A stretch of DNA of 64,000 nucleotides, from contig JAPDRN010000093.1 in NCBI GenBank assembly GCA_030247855.1, positions 78,641-142,640 on the forward strand, in the 5' to 3' direction. The notes beneath the pieces were generated by a model. The model had not been told where the DNA came from. It saw only the letters and a program-made list of their open reading frames with translations, and ran no database searches. Below, one piece after another: positions 31,671 through 43,623 of the stretch. Within the stretch, counting starts at the first letter, position 1, and every line of letters begins with the position of its first letter. The DNA comes from Knufia peltigerae (Eukaryota; Ascomycota; Eurotiomycetes; Chaetothyriales; Trichomeriaceae). The translations under genes were made by a program, and so were the position numbers.

Positions 31671-34503
31671 TCCTGTCCGTCATTCTCCATGCTTGGCATC
31701 GGAACGCCATCCCTACGAGCGGATGCCTTCTGTGCCGAACATACAGGCCAGGTGGGCAATTCTGGAGAACGCATCGTTTTGCCACACGAGCAACATTTAT
31801 CTGCTCAAAAGTTTTAATTATAACTTCACGATATATCATCATTCCTCACAGCATCATCGTTCTTTCAAACAGCGACATACCTCCGAGCCGTGTCCGAGCC
31901 ACATCAACTTGCTTTGTCATATCTCAACCCTGAGTATATGACGATGACCTAGCGAAGTTTGAAGTTCAAAGGTTGAGCTTGTTTGCTCTCCAGATGGTCA
32001 TAGCTCAGCCGTGTTCACCACGTGGTGAACTTAGTCCGAGCACAACTAGCTGCCCCGACTTTCTGGCCATGCATAAAAGAGGGTGACAAATGATGGGCTT
32101 GAAAGTGTCGATTTGGGCAAAGTCCGGCAATTCGTTATGCAGGAAAATAAAGGTGACGGGGAATGGCATTTTGCCATGGTGAGTGGAATCTGGAAAGAAC
32201 AAAAATCATTGGGTTCCGCGCCTCCGGGGCTGTTTATCAGACCGCAAAACGAACAGTGCGCGCCGTAGTTGCAGATAAGCGAACAAATGCACGTTCACCA
32301 AACACCATGGGCCGCCTTCTAGTCTCGCCCGCATGATTGCGGGTGAGAAAAATTTTCGTGGGTGACGATGTTGAAGCCGTCAGTTCATATGGTGTCGTGC
32401 GTCATGCCGATACATCATGTCATGGACTCAGCTAGCGATTTTCAAGACAGTGGTAGGTCGAAAGAAAGATTTGAATGTCTTCTAGGTGAGTTGTCGTTGT
32501 AATATCATCTTGGGGTTCTGTCGGCGGCGTCTATAGAGGCCGTTCAAATGATCCAGAACCCCGGTGTGGCTTGCGAACTCCCCGGTTGCTACGACTTGAG
32601 CAAGGATAGGCATCAGCCAAATCGCGGCACAAAACGACAATAGAGATGTTTTGCACAAGGCCGGGCTGTGGACGCTTGAAGCTAAGCTCGAGCCACCTCT
32701 ACAGATCAGAAGTCATCGGATTGGCACAAGTACCGGCGATGTGACGCATTCAGGTATTCCAGAAAGGTCCCCTCGGAAAGTTTCAGAGCTCAGCCACGTG
32801 TGACCAAAGGCGGTAACATCCCGTTTATCCTGCCGAAGCGTAGGAAAATAATTCCCTCCGACCCTCGGAACATGCCCTCGACCTCACCTCCGGGACCTTT
32901 CGAGACCATCCCGCCACGTGGCACGCTCTGGCGCTTGGGTCTTCTTGCAGACCCAGCGAAGCAGCACGAGAGCATAGCGGAGGAAATGCGCAAGTATTCT
33001 CCGTCGCAGGTTTCCACCTCAATTCACGGGAAGAAAGCAACGTGATCTGCTTTGGGCCTCGCGCTAACCCCTCGTTACCTCCTATTCATACCAAGACAGG
33101 AAAGTAAAGGGTGAAGCTGAAGCAGCAGGCCTGTGCTTTGCGCGACTTTCACATACAGTTTCGACAGACCTCTGAACTAATATAGAAGTCGTACCCTATG
33201 CTCGCTTTTGCTCCCGTGGCTGAGTTAACCTCTGAACTTGTACCTTCCTCTTATCTCGCTACAGGTTGAAGCCACCACGTGGCTTTTGGAGCGTCCGGAA
33301 CGTTTCAGGGTCTTTCTTAGATCCCCAGGGTCTCGAACGGTCTCTTGACGAGTTCCAATGGACTGGTAACTTTGAACGCTCGAAAATAGTAGCGCCAAAA
33401 ACAGGACTCGGCTTGCCAAAGTACCATGAGGTGTACTACGGTGCTCGGCGCAAACTCGCAACAGCAGACCAGACACCACCGTCACAACAGTGATTTTTTC
33501 TTCTCTTCTCCTTTCTCATGCCGTTCTCGTCGTCCTCGAACACTGGGTGCTACATTCGATACCACTCAGCCTCGGTTCGAGAGCAAGCGCTGGGGGAGAG
33601 TGGTAGGTAGTAGTCACCGTGACGAGAGAGAGCCTGTCGAGAGATTTGCATCGTATCTATCTTTGTTTGAGCCTCATCAATAGACATCGTCCGGTCGGGG
33701 TACAGATGCACTTGGCCGGATGATCTGCTCGGAATGTCTCGGACGATCTCTGTCGTAGCGGTGACTCGGTGAGTAGTTTGAAGATCGTCGCGACCAAGCA
33801 CATCACCCGAGTCATGGTCGTCTGCTGGAGGGGAAACCAATCAGATACATCCAGCAATGGCTTACAAAGTACGGAGTGCCCAGGCAACACCTCCCCATGT
33901 GAGTCTGGGCTGCTGAAGTGCCAACCCCAAGTCAAACGAGCCGCAAGACTTGGCCAGCCTCGCCCCCAAAGTCCGGAAGCCTCGGCCATTGTGATTGGGT
34001 ACGACGTTGTGCCGACTCGCTGGGCATTGCCCGATTGGGCCACAGGGTCGTTAGTGTGGACCAATCAAGTGACGATGTTTAGTCCGGGCCGGAACAATGC
34101 CCGTCCGACGAGGCTATCCCAAGGGGGAAATCTATGTTTATTCGGGCAAATACTTCAACCTTTGTTAACTCGTGCTAGGAGGCATGACGCATGAGACGAT
34201 GCAGGATGGGTAGATATATAATGTGTTCGCCGCAGGTAGAATGGAGAATTAGAAATATACAAAGAGTCTCCCCACCTCACGAGTCTGGCTTTCACTCTGA
34301 TCAGATCGATACAACCGCCAACGATACCCATAATCGCACTGCAATTCACACAATTACCAAGTCACAAATACCTCCCTGTTCACCTCTTCTACAGCTCAAT
34401 CTACGATATTGAGCTGCCCTATACAAATTACCGTCTTTCCCCCCCTTTGGCAAGTTATTGCTTCGTGTACATTTCCTCTCCTGCGAAAAAAATCAACAAA
34501 ACC
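31671..34503. other. Gene-free 2.8-kb region with CACGTG boxes
   Basis: Spacer between the GT2 gene and the SDR. It contains CACGTG cores at about 32020, 32798, 32917 and 33276, one of them inside a perfect 18-bp palindrome at 32013-32030. A short frame at 32800-33045 has a somewhat protein-like composition but no family match that I recognise. No transposon ends, repeats or RNA genes were seen. Confidence 0.5.
32013..32030. promoter_or_regulatory. Perfect 18-bp palindrome around CACGTG
   Basis: GTTCACCACGTGGTGAAC reads identically on both strands. It is an extended E-box and could bind a dimeric bHLH factor. Function is inference. Confidence 0.45.
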
Positions 34504-35662
34504 ATGCTCCACACCCTAGCTCTACCTTTCCACAAGCTCAAAATCCCGCCCGGGGCCTCCTTCGCAGGGCAGACCGTCCTCTGCACCGGATCCAACACCG
34601 GTGTGGGTCGCGAAGCGTGCCGCCATGCACTCCAACTCGGGGCGTCCAAAGTGATCATGGGGGTGAGGACGGTGTCCAAGGGTGAAGAAGCCAAACGAGA
34701 CATCTTGGCGAGCACCACAAGGACAACAGCCGGCAAAGAAGACGACGCCACCGTCGAGGTTTGGCCGCTCGACATGGAATCGTTCGAGAGCGTCAAGTCC
34801 TTTGCACGTCGGTTAGAGCAGCACGTCGGCGCAGGTGGTCGTCTGGACGTGGCCATCCTCAACGCCGGCATGGCCACGGGGAAATGGGCGACGACACCCG
34901 ACGGTTGGGAGAAGACATTACAAGTCAATAATCTGTCGACGGCGTTGTTGAGTCTCAAACTTGTCCCGCTGCTCGAGCGGGCCAGTGCCAATGCCCAAAA
35001 CCGGGACTGCAATCCTCACTTGGTCATCGTGGCCAGCGACATCCACCTCATGCTCAACTACAAAACCAGTTTCCAGGAACGCCTCGCGGAAAACGTTTTA
35101 CAGGCTCTCAACGACAAACGAGGCTTCGAAAAGGGCCAGGCCGCAAACCCGGCGGAGCGGTACGCCGTGAGCAAGTTGTTGGACATATACATTGCCATCG
35201 AAGTCGCTCGTGTGGCGGAGGCAGCGTCGCCTTCGACAAACACCTCACAAACCAAGCAGGTGGTGGTCAACTATGTCACGCCCGGGTTCTGCAAGTCTGA
35301 TCTCGTCTCGCCCGCGAGAGGTGAAAAGGCGCCCCTGATGTTGCGGATCATGCAGTGGCTGTTGGCTCGGAACGTCGTCGAAGGGTCCGTCGCGTACATC
35401 GACGCCGCGCTCAAGGGTCCAGAGTCTCACGGGAAGTTTCTTGAGAACCAAGTGATTGCCGAGTAAGTTTCTCCCCGACCTTCACAAGGACCGCACACGT
35501 GTGGCGGGCCGATGTGGGACTCAAAATCCAGAATGCTAACATACTCACCTTCTCAGTCCCGGACCCATGGTGACTGGTGACGAAGGCATCAGAACAAGAC
35601 AAAAGTTATGGGGAGAGATTGTAGAGGTTCTCAAGAAGGTCGACCCAGAGCTTGTGGTATAG
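34504..35662 (+). CDS. Short-chain dehydrogenase/reductase
   Basis: Two exons, 34504-35462 and 35557-35662, with a 94-nt intron (GTAAGT...TCTCAG, phase 2); product 354 residues. Classical SDR features are visible: the cofactor-binding TGSNTGVG (28-35), NAG (near residue 120), a Ser in the VASD segment (near 178) and the catalytic Y220-x-x-x-K224. The sequence around MGVRTVSKGEEAKR at the end of beta-strand 2 has Arg, suggesting NADP(H) preference. Fungal SDRs of this type are often annotated as retinol dehydrogenase-like or WW-domain-oxidoreductase-like. Substrate unknown. It stands downstream of a long CACGTG-bearing spacer and converges with NUP188. Confidence 0.85.
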
Positions 35663-35948
35663 ACGGGCTAGAAGAGGAAACGTCGGATCTTGCATAACAA
35701 CAGACATACACTCATAGCGTTCAGGCGACCTTGAAGTCAGTCAATTCATACTCCGTACTTTCCATCAAAGTAATCATTTCGGGTCATAAGGCCATCGCTG
35801 AGCTCACGCAAGAGCTAGATCAGATCGAGAAAATCCAAGAGACAATGAAGAAACTGAGAGTCGGAATTATTTTTGGTTACAATAATAGTTGAAACACTCC
35901 TGCAGTTCTTACAGCAGATCCAGCGTTCCCTGGCAGTTTACATTTCAC
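35663..35948. other. Convergent 3' spacer with TACTCCGTAC element
   Basis: 286 bp between SDR and NUP188 stop codons. One copy of the recurrent decamer TACTCCGTAC lies at 35749-35758. Otherwise presumptive 3' untranslated sequence. Confidence 0.5.
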
Positions 35949-38900
35949 TCACTTATCGTCATCATCATCGTCATTTCTTCCCAGGGCTGTCAGCGCCATT
36001 TTCAATTCAGTCACGACTTTTTCATCCAATTTATCTCCTCCACTTGAGTTTTGCCAGCTTGATTCTCTTTCGTCGGCAGGTACCGTCATTTTGCGTCTAA
36101 CGTCTGCCTTCAAGGCGAGCACATCTCGTATATCCTCTGCAATGGCCTTCCGGTGCTCATCGTAACCTTTTAGAGGTAGTACTGTTGTTGGATCGACAGC
36201 TGCAGAAGCACCAGCATCTCGATACGACGACAAGATGTATGATATGAGAGCAAGTGTTGCCGCCTCACTTGCCACAGTCAAGGTCAGCGCATCTGTACCT
36301 TCAGCTCTGGTCTGAGGAGCGAGCATAAAGCTGGTGCTAGCACGGGCAAGTTGGTTGGGAAATTGGTTGAGGAAAATTGAGATCTCTCCAGCTATGGCAC
36401 CACCAACACCATGAAGTAGATTCAAGCACAACGGTAACATTCCCAGGGCCCATACACGGTAGAGAAATGCTCCACCAGGTCTCGCATCAACATGGGATAA
36501 ACCTCCGGGAACTCGTTGTAAGGACTCGGTTGTTTTCGAGGTCATCAACCGGCTTAGAACCCCCTCAACAGCTAGGTGCTCTGCTACGGATGGCAGAGAG
36601 GAGAGCGATGCAAGAAATTGAACACAGAAATCTGCATAGCGTGGCTGGTTGTCGAGATCTGGCCTAGTGAGTAGATGCGACCACGAATACAGCAGCAAAC
36701 ATGAGGACAAGAGTCCAGAGTTGACAATCCTAGATGACATCTCAGCAGCAAACTGAGGGAGGCTGGGTAATCTCAGGATGGCTTGCGCAAGCATCAATAG
36801 CAGAGTGACATCGCGTGGCCCAACAATGTTGTTGTCATCACTGCTGTTTCTGTTCTTGTTGAGCTTCTGGTCCTGAAGAGCTCCGACAACCGATTCAAAT
36901 CCTTTAGCGACGATGTCAGTCGTAACTTCGAGGAATGTCGTGTTAGTCGATGCTATCGGGATAATCGCATTGCTTGTCCCCGGAATCGTCGTCGCCTTGA
37001 TCTTTCTCCTTACGTGGAACTGCATGGCCATAAAGAGGGTGTAGAGCGTAGAACGCCAATACAGCAAGTCGTTGTTGATGATTGCTTGCTCGTATGATCC
37101 GTTCCGAAACCTCACAGCATCCCAAGCAGGCTCCAGTAGTTCGTAAAATTCTTCACCTTTTGCCCCAGCCGACAGAAGCTCGCCCAAAAGTGCCACTGAC
37201 AGGTCAAGTCGTGTCTGGAAGAGTGAGTCGAAAATGCTCTCCGAGGGGTACACTCTTGCATTCGACTGCAGACAAACCTGAACCAGACGAGCCATGACTT
37301 TCTGACACTCTCTTTCTCGGGCAAAGGACCTGCAGTGATCCACGCAAAGACGCTGCAGACTTGCTAGTAGTTTCAACTCAGAGTCAACGACAGACAGGTT
37401 TGTGTTTGCCTTACGGAATTCCGCAGTAAATGACTGGTCGGAGGATTGAACCTTTTTCCCTCGCCAGTGTGGATCAATTGCGAGCAATTTGTCCGCATAA
37501 TCAATGTCATAGTAGAAATTGGGTCCATACTCTTGCTCAGTAAGGCCCTTCCTCTTGATATCCAGAGTCGACAAGCCGGTATATTTCGACGAGAAATTCT
37601 TCTTCAGGTTCGCATGGAGGGAAGACTTGTAGAGCGAGACTTCGACTGCATTCGACGTGAGCCACTCAAGCAGAGGGATAAAAGCTTTCACGTCGTTGAC
37701 ATTTCTTGCCGCTCTTGCATGATGTAAGTGGTGATTCGAGATATCTGTAACTCGAGCGGCTATTAAAGTCCATCTCGCGAGCTCTGTTTCATCGGACTGG
37801 CCCCACGCACTTTGGGCAACGAATGAGCTTAGCTTCGACACGAGTCCTGAAGAAGACTCCACATCTTCCGTGACCCAAGACCAGTTCTGCTGAGCTTCTA
37901 GGACGAAGTCCAGCATGGGGATGGCAACCACCTGAGACAGGTTACGAACGTTTGTGAGTTCCTCCAGGGCAATACTCAAGAATGTCCTCCCGCGGAATTG
38001 TCTTGTTCGTATCTCTTCTTGTTTTGTCCGCTTTGGGCCATCCGGTGCAGTACCAGTTACGATGACCGTTGCTAGCCATTGTTGAGAGTCATTAACGAGC
38101 AAAGTGAGAAGTTTCCAAAGCTCGGAGCGTTCCTCGGAAGATTGAGACTCCTGATCAATATGCCTAATGACATGTAGCAGATCGATACAGGATGCAGAGC
38201 CCAAATGCCCGAGCAAGGAAGTTGGTTTCTGTCGTTCGATCGATGTCAAGATAGCGCGCATCAGGCGCAGACAGTGTTTCCGTGACAATTTTCTCGTCAG
38301 CAGAAGTCGTAGCAAGGAAGGGACGGAGTTGAAAATATGTAATTCAGCAGATGTCAACTGGGCGTCCTCTAGATCTCCAAAGCGGATAAGAAGCGTTGCC
38401 AAAGATAAGGCAGACTCGAGATGCGGATCTGAAACGTCCACATGGGAGGCAGAAGGTGCTTGATGATGGCGTCCGCTGACCAAACAACGAACAACTGGTG
38501 AAATTGCGGCATTGCCGAAGCTCGGATCTCGAAAGGATGAAATGATGAATTTGGCTGGTTCAATGAAGGGATTCGTGACTGCTGTGTTCGAATTAAGCCC
38601 CTGCCCGACATCAAAGGCGTAGCGGATGATATCAGAGAATGTGTTCAGAATAAGACTGCTAATAGAGTTCCGTTGCTCCGCGGATTGGAAAAACCATTCC
38701 GACATCTCTTGGAAGGCATTGAACATAATCTCGGTTGACGTTGACAAAATCGACGTTTGCGTGCGCAGTGTTGTGGGTAACATCGAGCGTCTTCTGATTG
38801 AAGTAGCTGCACCGCTCATGCTGGAATCGTATTGATGACTTCGCAAGGTGAGCTGCACCAAAGATTGATACAACTCTGCGCACTTTGCTAGAAACGAAAA

Positions 38901-41466
38901 TGCTCGTGTAGGTACTTCCACCGCAGAGACGATCCCCAGGATGTATGTTGAGGAGGAATGACGGCCAAGAAGGCTCGTCCGATTGATTCCAGACCACACG
39001 ATGTGAGGCTGGATCTTGCTCAGTACAATAATGAAGTCTAAACAAGACAGTAAGATGTCACAGTTGAAGGTCGCAACTGAACGCTGACGGAAGGCTTGAA
39101 GCTCTTGCTCCAGGATCTCGAAGACAAGGGATTCAATACCTCCAGCGGATTGTAAATGAGTGCTCGATTCTTCAAGGATGGCGATACAATGTTGCCGCAC
39201 ATCTTCAGAAGCCTCCCCTTCAGCGGCATTCCGAAGGGTACTGGACAAAAGGTCTGCAATGAGACCTATACTTTCTGACACCACTGCTTGTTGGTCATCG
39301 AGTGGAGAAAGACAGGATTGGAGTGATTTCAGGTACCGCAACTCTAGCAGTTGTCCAATATAAGATAGACAAGAATAGTTCAAGTCCCATTTGATGATCT
39401 TGACCGGAGCGTCAGGATCAGAGATGACTTGTCCAACAGTGTCCGCAGGGAGAATAGATAGCGAAGTTGTGTCGCGGCTAGAATATGTGAGCATTCTATT
39501 CTGCGTCAGGTCGAGCATATTGACAGGCTTCTCCAGCGCGACAAAGCTGTCGCTCTCGTCCTCTCGTATTATTTTGTATTGCACACCCTTGACAGCTGCC
39601 TGGGTAAATGTCGTAAGGTTGCGTAGGCGGAACTCCACATAATGCAAACCATGATCGCTAAAGATGTCTGCTTTGGCTAGAGCTCGTGAGAACTGCAGGA
39701 AAGGCAAGCATTCGTATGGAAAGCGAGCTGCCGAGATATCATAAAATCCCGCCAGCAGAAACTTATCCTCAACAAAATCAACTGCTGGGTCGTATGGTCG
39801 TTTCTTTGAATATTCGCTTGAAGTGTTAGACAAGAGACCTAATTGTGCTGATACCAATTCTGGTGTGTAACCAAGAAATGACTGAGAAACGGTGATCAAC
39901 TCTTGTAGGATCTGCAATTTATACGCAGAGAGAATGCTTAAAGGGGCATCTTTCGAGCCGCTAAGGTGCGTGACATAGTCAAAGACGTGACATTGGTCGA
40001 TGGCCGCGTCAAGCAGTGGACTAGAAGGGTCTTCTTGGGAGGTACCCATGGAAATGCGGTCCAGAAGGTCTTCGAAAATGCTTTGCTGTATGGAAACACT
40101 GCTCCCAGAACTCCGTCGACCTGTCGCGGTATCGAGCGTAGACACCCCTTCGATGGCTTTCTGGGCATGATGGCTTTCTCGAGCCTCTTTTATCGTGTTA
40201 CCCAAAGTCCATAGTTCGTGGACGATGATCGCCCAGGCCAGGATTGCTGGACCAGCCTGGACATTCCCAAGGGTTGCATAGTTGACCAATATCTCATTGT
40301 ACTCATGGATGGACTCAATTTCGTGGAAATATCCACTGACCCTGCTTTGGTGTCTTGACTGAGGTGAGGTCGCTGTTTCATTCAAGCTTGCTATTGTCGC
40401 TGCAAGATTGAGAAGAGCAGCTGACACAAACGAGCCAAGTGATTGGATTCTTCGTATCGCAGCCAGCTGCATGCTGACTTGTGACGTGAACGTTGAAAAG
40501 AATCCGACCGAGGACATCAGTTCTAGCCAGTGAATGAGGGCAACTGAAGGCACAGTTGTGTTTGACTGTCGTACACGCAGCAGCAGGATCTCCAGTACAA
40601 CCTCGATAGTCTCCAAAGATGAAGTGTCAGAACGATCACGCAGCACCAGCACGCTTGATTCATCAAGGCCCCAAGGTCTTCCACTCTCCAGGTCTTTCAA
40701 TCGGTCGCGGATAGCGGCAATAGCAGACTCAACTTCGTCACCGATAGATTCTTGCGGTGCTGAAGGTAAGTCGGCGGCAAGACTCCGCAGCTGAGAAGCA
40801 GACGGATCTGCAGCCTCGGGCATGAGACTGGTATCTAAAAGCTCTCTGCGCAGGCGTAGTATGGTAACCTTCTCTTGCAGAAACCTGCGCGCCAGCCTCG
40901 ATCGGCGAGAATCTTGGCTGTTGAAGACATCCTCGCTCTGCGATCGAAGGCCTTGAAAGTGTTTGTCCACAAAGGCGCCTCCCAGAGCATTTCTGAGACT
41001 AGCAAGTTCGGCCTCAGAGTAGCCTTCTTGCAGGCGAGACTCGGCTCTATACTGCCATTCCAGGATCGCGAGACGAAACGCTTCCAATTCATCAATGTCC
41101 ACTTGCTTGCTGAGCCACAAGGCATCAGCTTTGATTTCCTCAACATCGTAAAGAGAGTCCGAGGATGGCTTGATCCCCGCGCTAGAGGTATCGAAGGCAG
41201 TCTTGGAAGTGGAAGAGGGCTTTGGAAAGGATGGGTATGGCTGGGACAAAATCTTCTTGGGGCGATCGCCGGAAAGTATCTCTACTGCAAGACTTGATCG
41301 TATATCGTCGTGGGAAAGTAGGCCGTCAAGAAGGTCATCCCAAGATCTAAACAAGTCAATAGTCGTTCTTCATCCTTAAAGAGGGTACCCACGGAAGCAG
41401 CAGGTCGCCGGCGAGACATCTGCCCAAGTCTGGGAGATACACGGGGCTCAGTGAGCCGGGCGCCAT
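35949..41466 (-). CDS. NUP188: Nuclear pore inner-ring nucleoporin Nup188
   Basis: Two exons on the minus strand: a short first exon 41466-41393 and one very long exon 41346-35949, with a 46-nt intron (GTGGGT...TTTAG, phase 2); product 1823 residues. The long frame has no in-frame ATG near its start, and the proposed first exon supplies one plus a leader reading VYLPDLGRCLAGDLLL that resembles fungal Nup188 N-termini. The remainder is an all-helical solenoid with the DALWLSKQVDIDELEAFRLA stretch near residue 75-100 typical of the family, and an acidic Asp-rich C-terminus. Nup188 is a large scaffold adaptor of the pore inner ring, paired with Nic96. The related Nup192 is the alternative, but the N-terminal region and length fit Nup188 better. 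The donor is not a consensus one, so the first-exon model is inference. Confidence 0.78.
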
Positions 41467-42300
41467 GTTTAAAAAGGCCTCAGTCGCTCGTCAGCATATG
41501 GTTGTCTACAAGTTCTTGTTCTATGAATTATTTACTCGTTCTCATAGATATTGCGCAGACGCGGTCTTTTTGCTTCACCGTAATAAGGATTGATCTTGGC
41601 ATGTTTGTAACTCTTGTTTGCCAGTGTCTGACACCAATGACAACCACAACCCTCGCCTCTTCGATGAAAAGTTCTGTACTCAGTCCCTGAAGCCCATTTT
41701 GTCTAGATGCACGGAACCGAATGAGTTGACACTTTGAAAAAGCAGATCTATCTTTCTTGTGTGATTAACACCTGTAAGTTGGACATGGCGATGTCCCTGC
41801 AAATAACCAGCAGCCTCTTGGACGGCCAAGGGAGGTCCTTGTTTTACCCGACTCACATTCAACCACTACTGGAACCTCTGACTCAGGCCTTCCTACTTGA
41901 TTCCGTGCTACAATGAAGACGGCAACAGCATCATGTGTGGACATTATCATCTCTTTGTTATTCTACGATTTTCATTTAAGTGGTGTCTGTGACCTAATCC
42001 TCGGCGACTTTCTCCTGAGCGCTCGGCTTTGAGTTCTTCCGGCACGCTTTGACCGGCCCAAAACGTTCCCTGCCGACGAGGCTATGATTTGTTAAGCGGC
42101 CTTGCTGGCCAGCACTGGCTCGAGTCTCCCTTCTTTCGCCATGTCGGATGTACTTCCAACAGCGGAATTGCGAGGTTGAAAGTACAGGAGTCTCTCGACT
42201 ATAAAACTTGTTCCCCTTCCTGTGATCTTGTTGTGCTTCATTCATGTCTTCAAGCGATCTATCCAGAAAAGCTCACAATAAATCCCAGCACAACACAGCA
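41467..42300. other. Divergent spacer NUP188 / NmrA-like gene
   Basis: 834 bp holding both promoters. Short open frames of 60-88 codons on both strands have no recognisable content. I see no clear TATA box. Confidence 0.5.
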
Positions 42301-43221
42301 ATGTCTTCTGCCAGCTCTTCAAAACGAATCGCCGTTGCCGGCGTGGGCTCTTTAGGTCTTCCTATCGTCCTGGCTCTTCTCCAAGCTGGATACTCCGTCA
42401 CCATCCTGACTCGCTCTGCCAACACCAAGAAAGAAGGCATCCCAGCAGGCGCCAATGTTGAATATGCCATGGTTGACTATACTTCTGTCAGTTCCATGAA
42501 GAGAGCTCTCGAAGGACATTACGGTGTCGTTTCCACCTTGACTACAACATCCGTAGGCGCGCAGACTCCGCTGATAGAGGCATCTGTCCAGGCTGGCGTG
42601 TCGCGCTTCATACCCTCAGAGTTCGGGTCGGATACGACCAATCCCAAATCCAAGACCCTTCCAGTCTATGGCGACAAGGTCGCCACTCAAGCGAAACTCG
42701 CAGAGGTCGCCGCGAAGAACCCTAGCTGGAGCTACACGACCCTCATGAACGGTCCCTTTTTCGACTGGTGCTTGATGGTCGGATTCTTTGGAATTGACCT
42801 GAAGAAGCACACGGCGACTCTGTACAATGGCGGAGATCGTAGGTTTAGTACCACGACGCTGGCTGGCGTCGGCAAAGCAGTCGTGGGCATCTTTGCTCAT
42901 CCCGAAGAAACGAAAAACCGCACAATTCGCGTCCACGAAACCGTCATCACCCAGAAAAAGGTCATTGACATTGCTCAACGTTTGGATCCCGCAGAATGGA
43001 CGTACCAGGCTGCCGATACGGAAGAGTTGAAGAGCCAAGCATTCGAGGTTCTCTCGAGTGGGAAATCCGAGCAAATTATGGGTGCGATGCTGAATTTCAT
43101 CCTGAGCGCCGTACTCGGCGAAGGATACGGTGGTGAATTCGTTTCAACCGAGAACGAGACTCTTGGAGTGCCTCTTCTCGACGAGGCTGGGGTGGAGAAA
43201 GTCGTTGCCCAGTTCATCTGA
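42301..43221 (+). CDS. NmrA-like / isoflavone-reductase-like NAD(P)-binding protein
   Basis: Intronless; ATG 42301 gives 306 residues, while an upstream in-frame ATG at 42244 would add a 19-residue hydrophilic leader. The N-terminal Rossmann segment has the G-x-G-x-x-G motif in VAGVGSLGLP (residues 12-21). The following VSRFIPSEFGSD is characteristic of the NmrA/PCBER group (atypical SDRs), and a Lys at PVYGDKV matches the catalytic Lys position of the aromatic-alcohol reductases. Such fungal proteins are either redox-sensing regulators or reductases of small aromatic molecules; sequence alone does not separate the two. Confidence 0.85.
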   Translation: MSSASSSKRIAVAGVGSLGLPIVLALLQAGYSVTILTRSANTKKEGIPAGANVEYAMVDYTSVSSMKRALEGHYGVVSTLTTTSVGAQTPLIEASVQAGVSRFIPSEFGSDTTNPKSKTLPVYGDKVATQAKLAEVAAKNPSWSYTTLMNGPFFDWCLMVGFFGIDLKKHTATLYNGGDRRFSTTTLAGVGKAVVGIFAHPEETKNRTIRVHETVITQKKVIDIAQRLDPAEWTYQAADTEELKSQAFEVLSSGKSEQIMGAMLNFILSAVLGEGYGGEFVSTENETLGVPLLDEAGVEKVVAQFI

Positions 43222-43623
43222 AGTACTCCAAGCACACAGACAGTTCAAGATTACAGCTAGCTTGAAAACAATACGAACCTTTTATTCTATTAAATCATTC
43301 AGACTCTAGAGTCTTATGTTAAGATCTGAATTTATCACTCAAACTAATAATCAAATAGCTCGATTGTGCATCGACAGCCACTTTATAGTCTTACGGCCTT
43401 AAGCAATTCTCGTGCTGTCGAGCGCGTGATCTCCGGGCTCGACCACGTAGGAGATTCCGTATTGTATTCTTTGCCTTCTCCCTCGAAAGCTGCTCTATTT
43501 ACCTGTTGTTTACTATCAATACCTCCGTCGACAATGTCACTTCAACCATTTTGAGCATCCGAGCTCAGAATAGATACATCTTCTTCCCGACAGCAAATCT
43601 GGAAGGATAAACACCATCAAAAC
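43222..43623. other. Intergenic spacer
   Basis: About 400 bp, AT-rich at its left end just after the NmrA stop (a probable terminator). I see nothing else. Confidence 0.5.
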
